This document shows, piece by piece, positions 38,192 to 47,283 of a stretch of 64,000 nt of DNA (its first letter is position 1; each line of letters starts with the position of its first letter). The DNA lies in contig NZ_CP040428.1 of assembly GCF_005671395.1 (NCBI RefSeq), forward strand, positions 3,472,001-3,536,000, written 5' to 3'. The stretch comes from Jejubacter calystegiae (GTDB lineage: Bacteria; Pseudomonadota; Gammaproteobacteria; Enterobacterales; Enterobacteriaceae). The notes under the pieces are model-generated. The model was not told where the DNA came from. It searched no databases and saw nothing but the letters and a program-made list of their open reading frames with translations. The translations under genes and the position numbers were made by a program.

Positions 38192-39316
38192 TTACTGAGC
38201 GGCAGACGGCTCTTCTTGTTCTGGCTCTTCCAGAATCTCCACCACCTTGTCGGGATCCTCATCAGGCAGTGGCGCTTCGCTGACCCAGACTGAGTACACT
38301 CGCCAGGAAACTGCCAGCACCACCGGACCGATAAACAGGCCGATCATGCCGAAGGCGATCATGCCGCCGATAACCCCGGAGAGAATCAGCACCATTGGCA
38401 GGTCGGCGCCCATACGTATCAGGACCGGACGCAGCACGTTGTCCAGGGTGCCCACCACGCAGCTCCACACCAGCAATACGGTGCCCCAGGTGGTATCGCC
38501 GCTCCAGTAGAGCCAGATAATGGCTGGTATCAGCACCGGCAGCGGACCCAACTGAATCAGGCACGAGAGGATCATCACAACCGCCAGCAGGGTGGCGTAG
38601 GGAATGCCGGAGACCGCCAGACCAACGCCGCCCAGCACCCCCTGGACCAGCGCGGTAACCACCACGCCCAGCGCGACGGCACGAACGGCCTGGGCCGCCA
38701 GAATCACCGCCGCATCGCCGCGTCGCGCCGCCAGCCGGCAGGCAAAGTGGCGCAAACCGTAAGCCACCTGTTCGCCGCGCCAGTAAAGCAGTACGCTAAA
38801 TAGCAGCATCAGGCCGCAGTGCATCAGGAAGCGACCGATATGGGCCGCCTGGCCAATAAACCAGGTGGTGGTGGTGCCAATATAGGGACGGACCTTGTCC
38901 ATGATGGCATGGCCGCCGCTTTCCACCAGGGTATTCCAGCTGGTATAGAGCTTATCGCCCGCCATCGGAATAGATTTCAGCCACTCCAGGGTTGGCAGCG
39001 TCATATGGCCACTCGTCGCCCAGTACACCAGCGGGCCGCTGCTTTCCACTACGCTATTGACCAGCAGAGCGAAGGGCAGCACAAAGACCAGAATCAAAAT
39101 CAGCATCATGACCAGAACGGCCAGCGAGCGCCGTCCCCACAGCAGTTTCTGGAGCTTAATCAGCAGCGGCCAGGTGGCGATAACCACCGTACCAGCCCAG
39201 GCAAAGCCCAGAATAAAGGGCTGCACAATCCACAGACAGGCGACGATCATCACCATTAAAAACAGTACGGACAGCAGGATCTGAGGCACATCCACGGGCC
39301 GTCGATTCATAACCAT
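38192..39316 (-). CDS. ydiK: AI-2E family membrane transporter YdiK
   Basis: A 374-residue protein with about seven or eight hydrophobic segments (QILLSVLFLMVMIVACLWI, then a VQPFILGFAWAG stretch) and the AI-2E/UPF0118 hallmark LGPLPVLIPAIIWLYWSGD. The C-terminus is acidic. The frame is open to 39496, but the ATG at 39316 has AAGAAAGGA upstream and gives the E. coli start. AI-2E family proteins are exporters or efflux-type permeases; the YdiK substrate is unknown. Its position between rprA and ydiJ is as in E. coli. Confidence 0.92.
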   Translation of the reverse strand: MVMNRRPVDVPQILLSVLFLMVMIVACLWIVQPFILGFAWAGTVVIATWPLLIKLQKLLWGRRSLAVLVMMLILILVFVLPFALLVNSVVESSGPLVYWATSGHMTLPTLEWLKSIPMAGDKLYTSWNTLVESGGHAIMDKVRPYIGTTTTWFIGQAAHIGRFLMHCGLMLLFSVLLYWRGEQVAYGLRHFACRLAARRGDAAVILAAQAVRAVALGVVVTALVQGVLGGVGLAVSGIPYATLLAVVMILSCLIQLGPLPVLIPAIIWLYWSGDTTWGTVLLVWSCVVGTLDNVLRPVLIRMGADLPMVLILSGVIGGMIAFGMIGLFIGPVVLAVSWRVYSVWVSEAPLPDEDPDKVVEILEEPEQEEPSAAQ

Positions 39317-39518
39317 AAACGAGTATCCTTTCTTCACCCGGGCAGCGGGCACTGTAATAAAAGAGCGGTTAACATAATGATGATGTATTTCAGCCAGTTT
39401 GCACAGTCTCATTATCCTGTCAGGCGGCAGCGCGGATGGAAAAAATGTGATACAACCTAGGGCTGCGGCTGCGCAAACATAACTCACAACACTCAATGTA
39501 CAGACAGGGTCACCACTA

Positions 39519-42500
39519 ATGATCCCAGAGATTTCTCAGGCACCGGGCCTCGTGCAACTGGTGCTCAGCTTTTTGCAGGAACTGGAACAACAGGGCTATA
39601 CCGGCGATACCACCACCAGCTATGCCGACAGGTTGACGATGGCCACCGACAATAGCGTTTACCAGCTAATGCCGGATGCGGTGCTGTTTCCTCGCTCGAC
39701 CGCCGATGTGGCGCTGATTGCCCGCCTGGCGGACGATAGCCGCTTTAAGAGTCTGATATTTACTCCGCGCGGCGGAGGAACCGGCACCAACGGTCAGTCC
39801 CTGAACCGCGGCATCATTGTCGATATGTCGCGCTATATGAACCGCATTATCGAGATTAATCCCGAGCAGGGCTGGGTGCGGGTCGAAGCCGGGGTCATTA
39901 AGGATCAGCTTAATCAGTACCTGAAGCCCTTTGGCTACTTTTTCTCACCGGAGCTTTCCACCAGTAACCGCGCTACCCTGGGAGGCATGATTAACACCGA
40001 TGCTTCCGGGCAGGGCTCGCTGGTTTATGGTAAAACCTCCGATCACGTTTTGGGCGTGCGTGCGATACTGCTGGGGGGCGAAATTCTCGACACCCGGTCT
40101 ATGCCCACGGCGCTGGCGGAAGAGCTTGGGCACGATGAGACCCGAACCGGGCGCATTTATCGTACCGTGCTGGAACGCTGCCGCAGCCAGCGCCAACTGA
40201 TCCTCGACAAATTCCCGCCCCTTAACCGTTTCCTGACCGGTTACGATCTGCGTCATGTGTTCAATGACGATCTGACCCGCGTCGATCTGACCCGGATTCT
40301 GACCGGCTCCGAGGGCACCCTGGCCTTTATCACCGAAGCGAAGCTGGATATCACACCGCTGCCTAAAGTGCGCCGTCTGGTGAACGTCAAGTATGACTCC
40401 TTCGACTCAGCGTTGCGTAACGCCCCCTTTATGGTCGAGGCAAAGGCGCTGTCGGTGGAGACCGTGGATTCGAAGGTGCTGAATCTGGCGCGTCAGGATA
40501 TCGTCTGGCACTCGGTGAGCGCGCTGATTACCGACGTGCCGGATAAAACCCTGCTGGGCCTGAATATCGTCGAATTTGCCGGTGATGATGAGGCCCAGAT
40601 CGACCGCCAGGTTGAGCAACTGTGTCAACGGCTCGACGCGCTGATGGCGGCGGGGGAAGGCGGAGTGATCGGCTGGCAGTTGTGCTGCGATCTTGCCGAT
40701 ATCGAACGTATCTACGCCATGCGTAAGAAGGCGGTCGGCCTGTTGGGTAATGCGCCGGGGCAGGCCAAGCCTATCCCTTTCGCGGAAGATACCTGCGTGC
40801 CGCCGGAAAATCTGGCGGACTATATTGTTGAATTTCGCGCACTGCTCGACAGTCATGGCCTGAGCTATGGAATGTTTGGTCACGTAGATGCCGGGGTGCT
40901 GCACGTACGCCCGGCGCTGGATATGTGCGATCCCCAGCAGGAGTTGCTGATGAAGCACCTTTCCGATGAGGTGGTCGCGTTGACCTCCCGCTATGGCGGT
41001 CTGCTGTGGGGCGAACATGGCAAAGGCTTTAGGGCCGAATACAGCCCGGATTTCTTCGGCGAAACCCTGTATGAAGAGCTGCGCCGTATCAAGGCCGCCT
41101 TCGACCCGGATAACCGGTTGAACCCCGGTAAAATCTGCCCGCCGCTTGGGGTGGACGAGCCGATGATGAAGGTGGACGCGGTAAAACGCGGCACCTGGGA
41201 TCGCCAGATCCCGCTGGCGGTACGCACCTCCTGGCGCGGCGCGCTGGAGTGTAACGGCAACGGCCTGTGCTTTAACTTTGATGCGAAGAGCCCGATGTGC
41301 CCTTCGATGAAAATCACCCGCCAGCGCATTCATTCTCCGAAAGGGCGCGCTACCCTGGTGCGGGAGTGGCTACGTCTGCTGGCCGAGCGCGGCGTCGATC
41401 CGCTGGCGCTGGAAAAAGAGCTGCCGGGCAAGCGCGCCACGCTGCGTAGCCTGATCGAGCGCACCCGTAACACCTGGCATGCAAAGAAGGGCGAGTATGA
41501 TTTTTCGCACGAGGTAAAAACGGCGATGTCGGGCTGCCTGGCCTGTAAAGCCTGCTCCACTCAGTGTCCGATCAAAATCGACGTTCCGGAATTTCGCTCC
41601 CGTTTCCTGCAACTTTATCACACCCGTTACCTGAGGCCGGTGCGTGACCACCTGGTGGCGACGGTGGAAAGCTATGCGCCGCTTATGGCGCGGGCGCCGC
41701 GTACCTTTAACTTCTTTATGGGCCAGCCCTGGGTGCGCAATCTGGCGCGTCACCGCATTGGTATGGTGGATCTGCCTGCGCTATCGGTGCCTTCTCTGCA
41801 GCAGCAACTGGTGGGACATCGCTCGGCGGGAATGACCCTGGAGCAGTTGGAAAAACTCAGCGTAGAGGAGCGCAGCCGTACGCTGCTGATAGTCCAGGAT
41901 CCCTTCACCAGCTACTATGATGCCCGGGTGGTGGCGGATCTGGTGCGCCTGGCGGAAAAACTGGGCTGGCAGCCGGTGGTGTTGCCGTTTTCACCTAACG
42001 GTAAGGCGCAACATATTAAGGGCTTCCTGCAGCGCTTTGCCCGTACCGCCCGTAAGACCGCCGATTTTCTTAATCGTATCGCGCAACTCGGCATGCCGAT
42101 GGTGGGGGTCGATCCGGCGCTGGTGCTCTGCTATCGCGACGAGTATCGTCAGACTCTGGGGGAAGAGCGCGGCGACTTTCAGGTCCTGCTGGTGCATGAA
42201 TGGTTGACCGCAGCGCTGAAGACCCGAGAGGCACTGGCGCCCTGCGGTGAATCCTGGTATCTGTTCGGCCACTGTACCGAATCGACGGCGCTACCCGGCG
42301 CGGCGGCGCAGTGGGGGGCCATTTTCCGCCAGATGGGGGCGCAGCTCGAAAGCGTCAGCGTGGGTTGCTGCGGCATGGCGGGTACCTACGGTCATGAAAC
42401 CAGCAACCTGGCGAATTCGCTGGGGATTTATGAACTTTCATGGCATCAGGCGCTGCAAAAGTTACCGCGTAACCGCTGCCTGGCGACCGGCTATTCCTGT

Positions 42501-42575
42501 CGCAGCCAGGTTAAACGCGTGGAGGGCAGCGGCATTCGGCATCCGTTGCAGGCTCTGTTGGAGATAATGGGATGA
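39519..42575 (+). CDS. ydiJ: FAD/Fe-S D-2-hydroxyglutarate dehydrogenase YdiJ
   Basis: A 1018-residue flavoprotein identical in length to E. coli YdiJ. The N-terminal FAD-binding domain has [14 protein letters not shown] near residue 87. The FAD-oxidase C-terminal domain has [10 protein letters not shown] and [15 protein letters not shown] ferredoxin-like segment [14 protein letters not shown] starts near residue 673, and C-terminal CCG-type motifs ([13 protein letters not shown]) complete it. E. coli YdiJ oxidises D-2-hydroxyglutarate. It is coupled to menI by an ATGA overlap. Confidence 0.95.
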   Translation: MIPEISQAPGLVQLVLSFLQELEQQGYTGDTTTSYADRLTMATDNSVYQLMPDAVLFPRSTADVALIARLADDSRFKSLIFTPRGGGTGTNGQSLNRGIIVDMSRYMNRIIEINPEQGWVRVEAGVIKDQLNQYLKPFGYFFSPELSTSNRATLGGMINTDASGQGSLVYGKTSDHVLGVRAILLGGEILDTRSMPTALAEELGHDETRTGRIYRTVLERCRSQRQLILDKFPPLNRFLTGYDLRHVFNDDLTRVDLTRILTGSEGTLAFITEAKLDITPLPKVRRLVNVKYDSFDSALRNAPFMVEAKALSVETVDSKVLNLARQDIVWHSVSALITDVPDKTLLGLNIVEFAGDDEAQIDRQVEQLCQRLDALMAAGEGGVIGWQLCCDLADIERIYAMRKKAVGLLGNAPGQAKPIPFAEDTCVPPENLADYIVEFRALLDSHGLSYGMFGHVDAGVLHVRPALDMCDPQQELLMKHLSDEVVALTSRYGGLLWGEHGKGFRAEYSPDFFGETLYEELRRIKAAFDPDNRLNPGKICPPLGVDEPMMKVDAVKRGTWDRQIPLAVRTSWRGALECNGNGLCFNFDAKSPMCPSMKITRQRIHSPKGRATLVREWLRLLAERGVDPLALEKELPGKRATLRSLIERTRNTWHAKKGEYDFSHEVKTAMSGCLACKACSTQCPIKIDVPEFRSRFLQLYHTRYLRPVRDHLVATVESYAPLMARAPRTFNFFMGQPWVRNLARHRIGMVDLPALSVPSLQQQLVGHRSAGMTLEQLEKLSVEERSRTLLIVQDPFTSYYDARVVADLVRLAEKLGWQPVVLPFSPNGKAQHIKGFLQRFARTARKTADFLNRIAQLGMPMVGVDPALVLCYRDEYRQTLGEERGDFQVLLVHEWLTAALKTREALAPCGESWYLFGHCTESTALPGAAAQWGAIFRQMGAQLESVSVGCCGMAGTYGHETSNLANSLGIYELSWHQALQKLPRNRCLATGYSCRSQVKRVEGSGIRHPLQALLEIMG

Positions 42576-42982
42576 TTTGGCGACGCGAAGCCTCGCTGGA
42601 GGCGCTGAACGCGATGGGGAATGGCAACATGGTGGGGCTGCTCGGCATCCGCTTTGTTCACCTTGGCGATGAGGTGCTCGAGGCCACCATGCCGGTGGAT
42701 GAGCGCACGCGTCAGCCGTTCGGTCTGCTGCACGGCGGCGCCTCGGTGGTGCTGGCGGAAACCCTGGGGTCGGTGGCCGGCTGGCTTTGTACTGAGGGTG
42801 AGCAGAAGGTGGTGGGGCTGGAGGTTAACGCCAACCATCTGCGGGCGGTACGGGAAGGTCTGGTGCGCGGCAGCTGTCGGGCGCTACATCTGGGGCGGCG
42901 TCATCAGGTGTGGCAGATAGAGATCGCCGATGAGGCCGGGCGCCTGTGCTGTAGCGCGCGCCTGACTACGGCACTGGTCTGA
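42572..42982 (+). CDS. menI: 1,4-dihydroxy-2-naphthoyl-CoA hydrolase MenI
   Basis: A 136-residue hotdog-fold thioesterase (formerly YdiI). The catalytic Glu63 is in [16 protein letters not shown]. The enzyme releases DHNA in menaquinone biosynthesis and also hydrolyses other acyl-CoAs. Its ATG overlaps the ydiJ stop. E. coli has ydiH next; here a small ribosome-associated protein gene follows. Confidence 0.95.
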   Translation: MIWRREASLEALNAMGNGNMVGLLGIRFVHLGDEVLEATMPVDERTRQPFGLLHGGASVVLAETLGSVAGWLCTEGEQKVVGLEVNANHLRAVREGLVRGSCRALHLGRRHQVWQIEIADEAGRLCCSARLTTALV

Positions 42983-43080
42983 ATTCTGGTCACAAAATCG
43001 CCGGAGGTGGTTGCTAATGTTGCCTGGATGTTGCACACTCGAGTGGCTTTTTTCAGATCAACCACGCAGGAGAATGATGA

Positions 43081-43206
43081 ATGAAAACCAATCGTCAGGC
43101 CCGTAAGTTACTGAAAATGGACCACTGGACCTCGAACAAGTACAAAGTCCGCGTCGGCGAGGATGGCACCGAAAGTGTCGCCCGTAAGGCAGGCGGCAGA
43201 AAATAA
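43081..43206 (+). CDS. sra: Stationary-phase-induced ribosome-associated protein Sra (S22)
   Basis: A 41-residue basic peptide, MKTNRQARKLLKMDHWTSNK then YKVRVGEDGTESVARKAGGRK, too short for most gene finders. Start and spacing resemble E. coli Sra/RpsV ([20 protein letters not shown]), which binds the 30S subunit in stationary phase. AGGAGAATG lies just upstream and a strong terminator follows. E. coli sra lies elsewhere, near osmC, so the location is unusual. Confidence 0.75.
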   Translation: MKTNRQARKLLKMDHWTSNKYKVRVGEDGTESVARKAGGRK

Positions 43207-43226
43207 GCCTCCAAACCTTAGCCTGA

Positions 43227-43249
43227 GCCCGCCATTCGGCGGGCTTTTT
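43227..43249 (+). terminator. Terminator after sra
   Basis: The stem GCCCGCC / GGCGGGC with an ATTC loop is followed by five Ts. It lies 20 bases past the sra stop and directly before the end of the convergent ABC transporter operon. Confidence 0.92.
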
Positions 43250-43258
43250 GTTGGGCGG

Positions 43259-44035
43259 CTATCCGGTCTGTGGCTGGGATGGCAGAAAATGAATCATCAT
43301 GCCGTCGGATGGGCGGTGCTCCACCCGGGCCTCCACCTGCCAGGCACGGGCAATGTTGCCGGGCGTCAGCACCCGCTCGGGTTCTCCCTGCGCAGTTACG
43401 GCGCCGTGATTCAGCAATACCAGATGCTGGCAGTAGCGGGCAGCCAGGTTGAGATCGTGCAGGGCGATAATCACCGTGATCGGCAGTTCCTGAATCAACT
43501 GCATCAGCGCCAGCTGGTGGCGGATATCAAGGTGATTGGTCGGTTCATCCAGTAATAACAGCTGCGGCTTTTGCGCCAGCGCCCGGGCAATCTGGCAGCG
43601 CTGACGTTCGCCGCCGGATAGCTGACGCCACGGACGATAGGCCAACGCCTGTAGCTGCGTCATTCGAATAGCCCGTTCCACAGCTTCACTATCCTCACGG
43701 CGCCAGGCGGAAAACGCGCCGCGATGCGGCGTGCGGCCCAGGCGGACGATCTGTTCGACTCGCAGGTCGGGATCGGCGCTGGCGTGCTGGGGAACAAAGG
43801 CCAGCCGACGGGCGAGGGCACGGTGCGGGAACGCAGCCATCGGGGTCGCGCCCAGGGTAATGCATGGCGGGTGCGTGGGTATCAGCCCGGCCAGGCAGCG
43901 TAGCAGGGTCGACTTCCCGGAGCCGTTTGGCCCCAGCAGGCCGACAGTCTGGCCCGGCGCGGCGCTAAATGCCACATCGCGCAGAATGGCACGGCCTTTC
44001 AGCGTTACGCTCAGACGTTCGACACAGAGTCTCAT
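43259..44035 (-). CDS. FecE/FepC-type ABC transporter ATPase
   Basis: A 258-residue ABC ATPase with Walker A GLLGPNGSGKSTLLR, signature QLSGGERQRCQIA, Walker [14 protein letters not shown] and switch His in IALHDLN. It is the third gene of a minus-strand operon (binding protein, permease, ATPase) with four-base overlaps. The family imports ferric siderophores, haem, cobalamin or other metal chelates. A Zur box at the head of the operon suggests zinc or a zinc chelate here. Confidence 0.88.
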   Translation of the reverse strand: MRLCVERLSVTLKGRAILRDVAFSAAPGQTVGLLGPNGSGKSTLLRCLAGLIPTHPPCITLGATPMAAFPHRALARRLAFVPQHASADPDLRVEQIVRLGRTPHRGAFSAWRREDSEAVERAIRMTQLQALAYRPWRQLSGGERQRCQIARALAQKPQLLLLDEPTNHLDIRHQLALMQLIQELPITVIIALHDLNLAARYCQHLVLLNHGAVTAQGEPERVLTPGNIARAWQVEARVEHRPSDGMMIHFLPSQPQTG

Positions 44036-45051
44036 TGGGGCTTCTCCCGGGTGCGGTACAGGATGATGGCGAAGGCCGGCGCGCCGATCAGGGCGGTGAC
44101 CACGCCGACGGGCAGCACCTGGTGGGCGATCAGGCTACGTGATGCCAGATCGGCCAGAATCATAAAGTGGCTGCCCATCAGAAAAACGATGGGGATGAGC
44201 GTCAGGTGGCTGGTACGGGTCAGCATTCTGGCCACGTGGGGAATAACCAGCCCTACGAAACCCACGGCGCCGATAGCGCTGACGATCGTGGCGGTCACCA
44301 GCGCGGTGACCAGTAGCAGCACGACCCGTAGCCGGATCACCGGAATGCCGAGCGTGGCGGCTACCTCTTCGCCGAAGGCAAAGGCGTCCAGCGAGCGGGC
44401 ATAGCACAGGGCGATGACCAGACCTGCCGCTGCGGCTGCCAGCCCCAGTAGCGCTTCCGGCCAGCGAACCCCGCTCAGGCTACCCATTAGCCAGAACATG
44501 ACGCCGCGTGACTGCTCGGCATTGGCGGAGGTGCTGACCACCCAGGCCGTCAGCGCGTTAAATAGCTGGGTTCCCGCCACGCCCGCCAGAATGATGCGCG
44601 TGGCGTCATCGCGCAGGCCTCCCGCCAACAGCATAATCAGCCCGAAGGCGCAGCAGGCGCCGAGAAAGGCGCCACCACTGACGCCGAGCAGCCCGCCGCC
44701 CACGCCCAGCAGCATAATACATACCGCGCCGGTGGAGGCGCCCGCCGAAATCCCCAGTAGCCACGGCTCCGCAAGGGGATTGCGTAGCAGGGTTTGCAGT
44801 ATCAGGCCACATAGCGCCAGGCCGCCGCCGCTACAGGCCGCCATCAGCGCGCGGCTCATGCGGTACTGCCAGACGATCCCTTCATCGATGGGCGACAAGC
44901 GGTAGTGGCCGATGCCCAGGCCGTTGGCGATGGCCCGCACGACGTCAGCGGGAGCGATCGGCATATCGCCGCTGGCCGCGGTGACCACCATCATTAGCGG
45001 AAGGTTGAGGGCGCCGCTCAGAATCAGCAGGGCGTTACGATTTTTCATCAT
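44032..45051 (-). CDS. FecCD-family ABC transporter permease
   Basis: A 339-residue polytopic permease. Typical motifs are GGGLALCGLILQTLLRNPLA (close to the BtuC/FecC pattern), LLGISAGASTGA, ATIVSAIGAVGFVGLVIPHV and HQVLPVGVVTALIGAPAF. It overlaps both neighbours by four bases, which points to translational coupling. It should pair with the ATPase at 43259 and the binding protein at 45048. Confidence 0.9.
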   Translation of the reverse strand: MMKNRNALLILSGALNLPLMMVVTAASGDMPIAPADVVRAIANGLGIGHYRLSPIDEGIVWQYRMSRALMAACSGGGLALCGLILQTLLRNPLAEPWLLGISAGASTGAVCIMLLGVGGGLLGVSGGAFLGACCAFGLIMLLAGGLRDDATRIILAGVAGTQLFNALTAWVVSTSANAEQSRGVMFWLMGSLSGVRWPEALLGLAAAAAGLVIALCYARSLDAFAFGEEVAATLGIPVIRLRVVLLLVTALVTATIVSAIGAVGFVGLVIPHVARMLTRTSHLTLIPIVFLMGSHFMILADLASRSLIAHQVLPVGVVTALIGAPAFAIILYRTREKPQ

Positions 45052-46055
45052 GGGAGCTGTTTACCGATCTGTTCCACGGCATCGACGTTACGCAATGAAG
45101 GGTTCAGCGACATGGCGGGAACCACGATGATACGGCCCTGTTTCACTGCCGGTATCTCCCGGGTGACCGGATCCTTGTTCAGAAAGGCGATTTTTGCCGC
45201 GGCGTTATCGGCAGGATAGAGTCGACGTTCCATACTGGCGATAACAATAATATCGGGCCGGGAACGGGCAATATGTTCCCAGGTGACCGCCGGCCACTCC
45301 TCCCGGGAATCGATAATATTTTGCAGGCCCAGGGTGCGGCTGATCCAGCCCGGCGCGCCATCGCCGCCCGCGACCCAGGGATCGCCGTTCAGGCGGGGGC
45401 TGGAAAACCAGTACACTACCTTAAGAGGGGCGGAGCCGGGGCGCGCTGCCTGCTGGCGGGCATGCCCAATACGTTGCTTAAGCTGGTGTCGCAGCGCCTG
45501 GCCCCGTTCGGTAACGTTAAAAATGCGCGCCAGTTCGTCGATCTCGCGGTTAATGCTCTCCAGGGTAAAGGGGGTAGTGCGGGCGCCGTCGCCGTTAGAG
45601 TCGGCGGTGACGGCTTTACCGACACAGTCGGCCGGCGCTACCCAGGTGTGGATACCCAGCGCTTCGAAGCGTTCCCGGGTCGCGACTTCGCCACGGGGGC
45701 CGAGGTGCCAGCTGTACTGCGCCAGCACCAGATCGGGGCGTTGGGCGGCGACAGCTTCGAATCCTGGCGCGTTATCCGCCAGTCGCTTCAGTCCCTGGCC
45801 TGCAGGTGCCAGCGGCGGAGGCAGGCGGCCAAACCAGACCGCAGTACCGACAATGCTCTTGCCTAACCCCAGCGCCAGCAGCAGCTCGGTTTCGTGTTGC
45901 CCTAGCGTAACCACCCGTTGCGGCGACTGGTGGAAGGTCTGCGAACGGCCGCAGTTTTCCACCGTCAGTGGATAGTGTGTCGCGTGGCTTTGCGCATAAA
46001 CGCTGCCCGCAAGGCAGAGCAGTGCGGGCAGTAATCGCAGTGATTTTCTGAACAT
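45048..46055 (-). CDS. Periplasmic metal-chelate binding protein of the ABC importer
   Basis: A 335-residue protein with a signal peptide (cleavage after SVYAQ, near residue 22) and the TroA/FepB-type fold. It has PQRVVTLGQHETELLLALGL, RPDLVLAQYSWHLGP and a C-terminal PAVKQGRIIVVPA strand. A Cys pair around residues 35 and 143 may form a disulphide. Ligand residues cannot be read with confidence. It is the first gene of the operon, 50 bases from the Zur box. Zinc or a zinc-metallophore is the likeliest ligand by regulation; iron or cobalamin are alternatives by family. Confidence 0.85.
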   Translation of the reverse strand: MFRKSLRLLPALLCLAGSVYAQSHATHYPLTVENCGRSQTFHQSPQRVVTLGQHETELLLALGLGKSIVGTAVWFGRLPPPLAPAGQGLKRLADNAPGFEAVAAQRPDLVLAQYSWHLGPRGEVATRERFEALGIHTWVAPADCVGKAVTADSNGDGARTTPFTLESINREIDELARIFNVTERGQALRHQLKQRIGHARQQAARPGSAPLKVVYWFSSPRLNGDPWVAGGDGAPGWISRTLGLQNIIDSREEWPAVTWEHIARSRPDIIVIASMERRLYPADNAAAKIAFLNKDPVTREIPAVKQGRIIVVPAMSLNPSLRNVDAVEQIGKQLP

Positions 46056-46105
46056 GGGTATCCCTTATCCCCTGAAAACGGGGGCTGGAAAATTAATTTG
46101 CTGAT

Positions 46106-46118
46106 GTTATAACATAAC
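46106..46118. promoter_or_regulatory. Zur box between the ABC operon and the COG0523 gene
   Basis: GTTATAACATAAC is a 13-base inverted repeat differing at one base from the Zur core GTTATANTATAAC. It lies 51 bases upstream of the binding-protein ATG on one side and 53 bases upstream of the COG0523 ATG on the other. Divergent zinc-responsive repression is inferred. Confidence 0.78.
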
Positions 46119-46170
46119 AAAACCAGCGAAGAATAGACCTTCACTTTTAATGACATAAGGGGTTGCCACC

Positions 46171-46582
46171 ATGTCAGAGCCGTTCACCAGACGCCGTGAG
46201 GCGAAAAAACTCCCTGTTACCGTACTGTCGGGATTTCTCGGCGCGGGTAAGGCCACGCTGCTTAACCATATCCTCAACAACCGCGAACAGCTGCGCGTGG
46301 CGCTGATCGTGAACGATATGTCGGAAGTGAATATCGATGCCGGACTGGTCAGGGGCGGCGAAGCGGCGCTGTCGCGCACCGACGAAAAGCTGGTAGAGAT
46401 GAGCAACGGCTGTATCTGCTGCACGCTACGCGAAGATCTGCTGCTGGAGGTTAACCGGCTGGCCAGAGAAGGGCGTTTTGATTATTTGTTGATTGAATAA
46501 CGATGATGAGATGGTCATGGGGCCGGAAGCCTGGCGCCGGTTCAGCGATCCCTTTGACCCCTGGTTTGCCGAAACGCTCTGA
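46171..46582 (+). pseudogene. COG0523 (CobW-like) zinc metallochaperone GTPase, internally deleted
   Basis: The first 109 codons encode the COG0523 N-domain: [20 protein letters not shown], a switch region, and the metal-binding CxCC motif in [11 protein letters not shown]. The frame then stops at TAA (46498-46500). Immediately after, in another frame, lies the expected C-terminus, DDEMVMGPEAWRRFSDPFDP through WFAETL, ending at 46582. Roughly two thirds of the usual protein is gone, including the C-domain. The P-loop has GKA where GKT/S is needed for Mg-GTP. The gene is therefore a pseudogene. Intact relatives are Zur-regulated zinc chaperones. Confidence 0.85.
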
Positions 46583-46593
46583 TATTCCCCCCT

Positions 46594-46622
46594 CAGACGC
46601 CGCTTCATCTTTCCGGCGTCTG
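46594..46622 (+). terminator. Terminator-like hairpin after the COG0523 relic
   Basis: CAGACGCC / GGCGTCTG forms an eight-base stem with a 13-base loop, followed by TATTTCCC. The weak T tract makes termination uncertain. Confidence 0.5.
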
Positions 46623-46838
46623 TATTTCCCTCTGCCGCTATCAGATAAATAGGCATTGCCTATGCACCTTTAACACTGATTGCTAAAGCCTTTTGCGCAT
46701 TGTGACTGATTCTATAGATATCAATTATATAGAACGCAGGTCGTGATGACGGCAAGCGTGGTTGCAGGGTCTATCCTTATAAAAAACCCCCGTAAAAGCT
46801 CTCCAGCGGTGAATGCCCCTGCGGAGCTTGGGTTGAAG

Positions 46839-46853
46839 TGAGAATCGTTATCA
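46839..46853 (+). promoter_or_regulatory. Fur-like box upstream of sufA
   Basis: TGAGAATCGTTATCA fits the 7-1-7 Fur pattern with two mismatches and lies 50 bases before the sufA ATG, where E. coli suf has Fur/IscR-controlled promoter DNA. An AT-rich dyad further upstream (about 46711-46738) could be the OxyR region, but I could not confirm it. Confidence 0.6.
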
Positions 46854-46903
46854 CTACCATAGTGCTATCGGCCCATTAATGGGGCCAAAAGTGAGGTGAA
46901 GCT

Positions 46904-47281
46904 ATGGAACTGCATGCAGGAACATTTGAACCCGGCGACTTTGCCTGGCAGGGGCTGACGCTAACGTCAGCGGCCGCGGAGCAGATTCGCCAGTTAACTC
47001 AACGGGAGCCGGGCATACTCGGCCTGCGGTTGGGGGTGAAAAAGAGCGGCTGTGCGGGTTTTGGCTACGTGCTGGATACCGTGAGCGAGCCCCAGGCTGA
47101 CGATCTCCTGTATCAGCGCGACGGCGCCCGGCTGTACGTATCGACCCAGGCGATGCCGTTTATCGACGGTACCGAAGTGGATTATGTGCACGAAGGTTTA
47201 AACCAGGTCTTTAAATTTCATAACCCGAAAGCGCAGAACGAATGCGGCTGCGGCGAAAGCTTTGGGGTTCAGGCGGAATAG
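46904..47281 (+). CDS. sufA: Fe-S cluster assembly scaffold/carrier SufA
   Basis: A 125-residue A-type carrier. The three cluster-binding Cys are visible in [13 protein letters not shown] and the C-terminal [10 protein letters not shown]. SufA accepts clusters from SufBCD and passes them to apoproteins under iron starvation and oxidative stress. It heads the sufABCDSE operon. GTGAGGTG precedes the ATG. Confidence 0.96.
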   Translation: MELHAGTFEPGDFAWQGLTLTSAAAEQIRQLTQREPGILGLRLGVKKSGCAGFGYVLDTVSEPQADDLLYQRDGARLYVSTQAMPFIDGTEVDYVHEGLNQVFKFHNPKAQNECGCGESFGVQAE

Positions 47282-47283
47282 TT

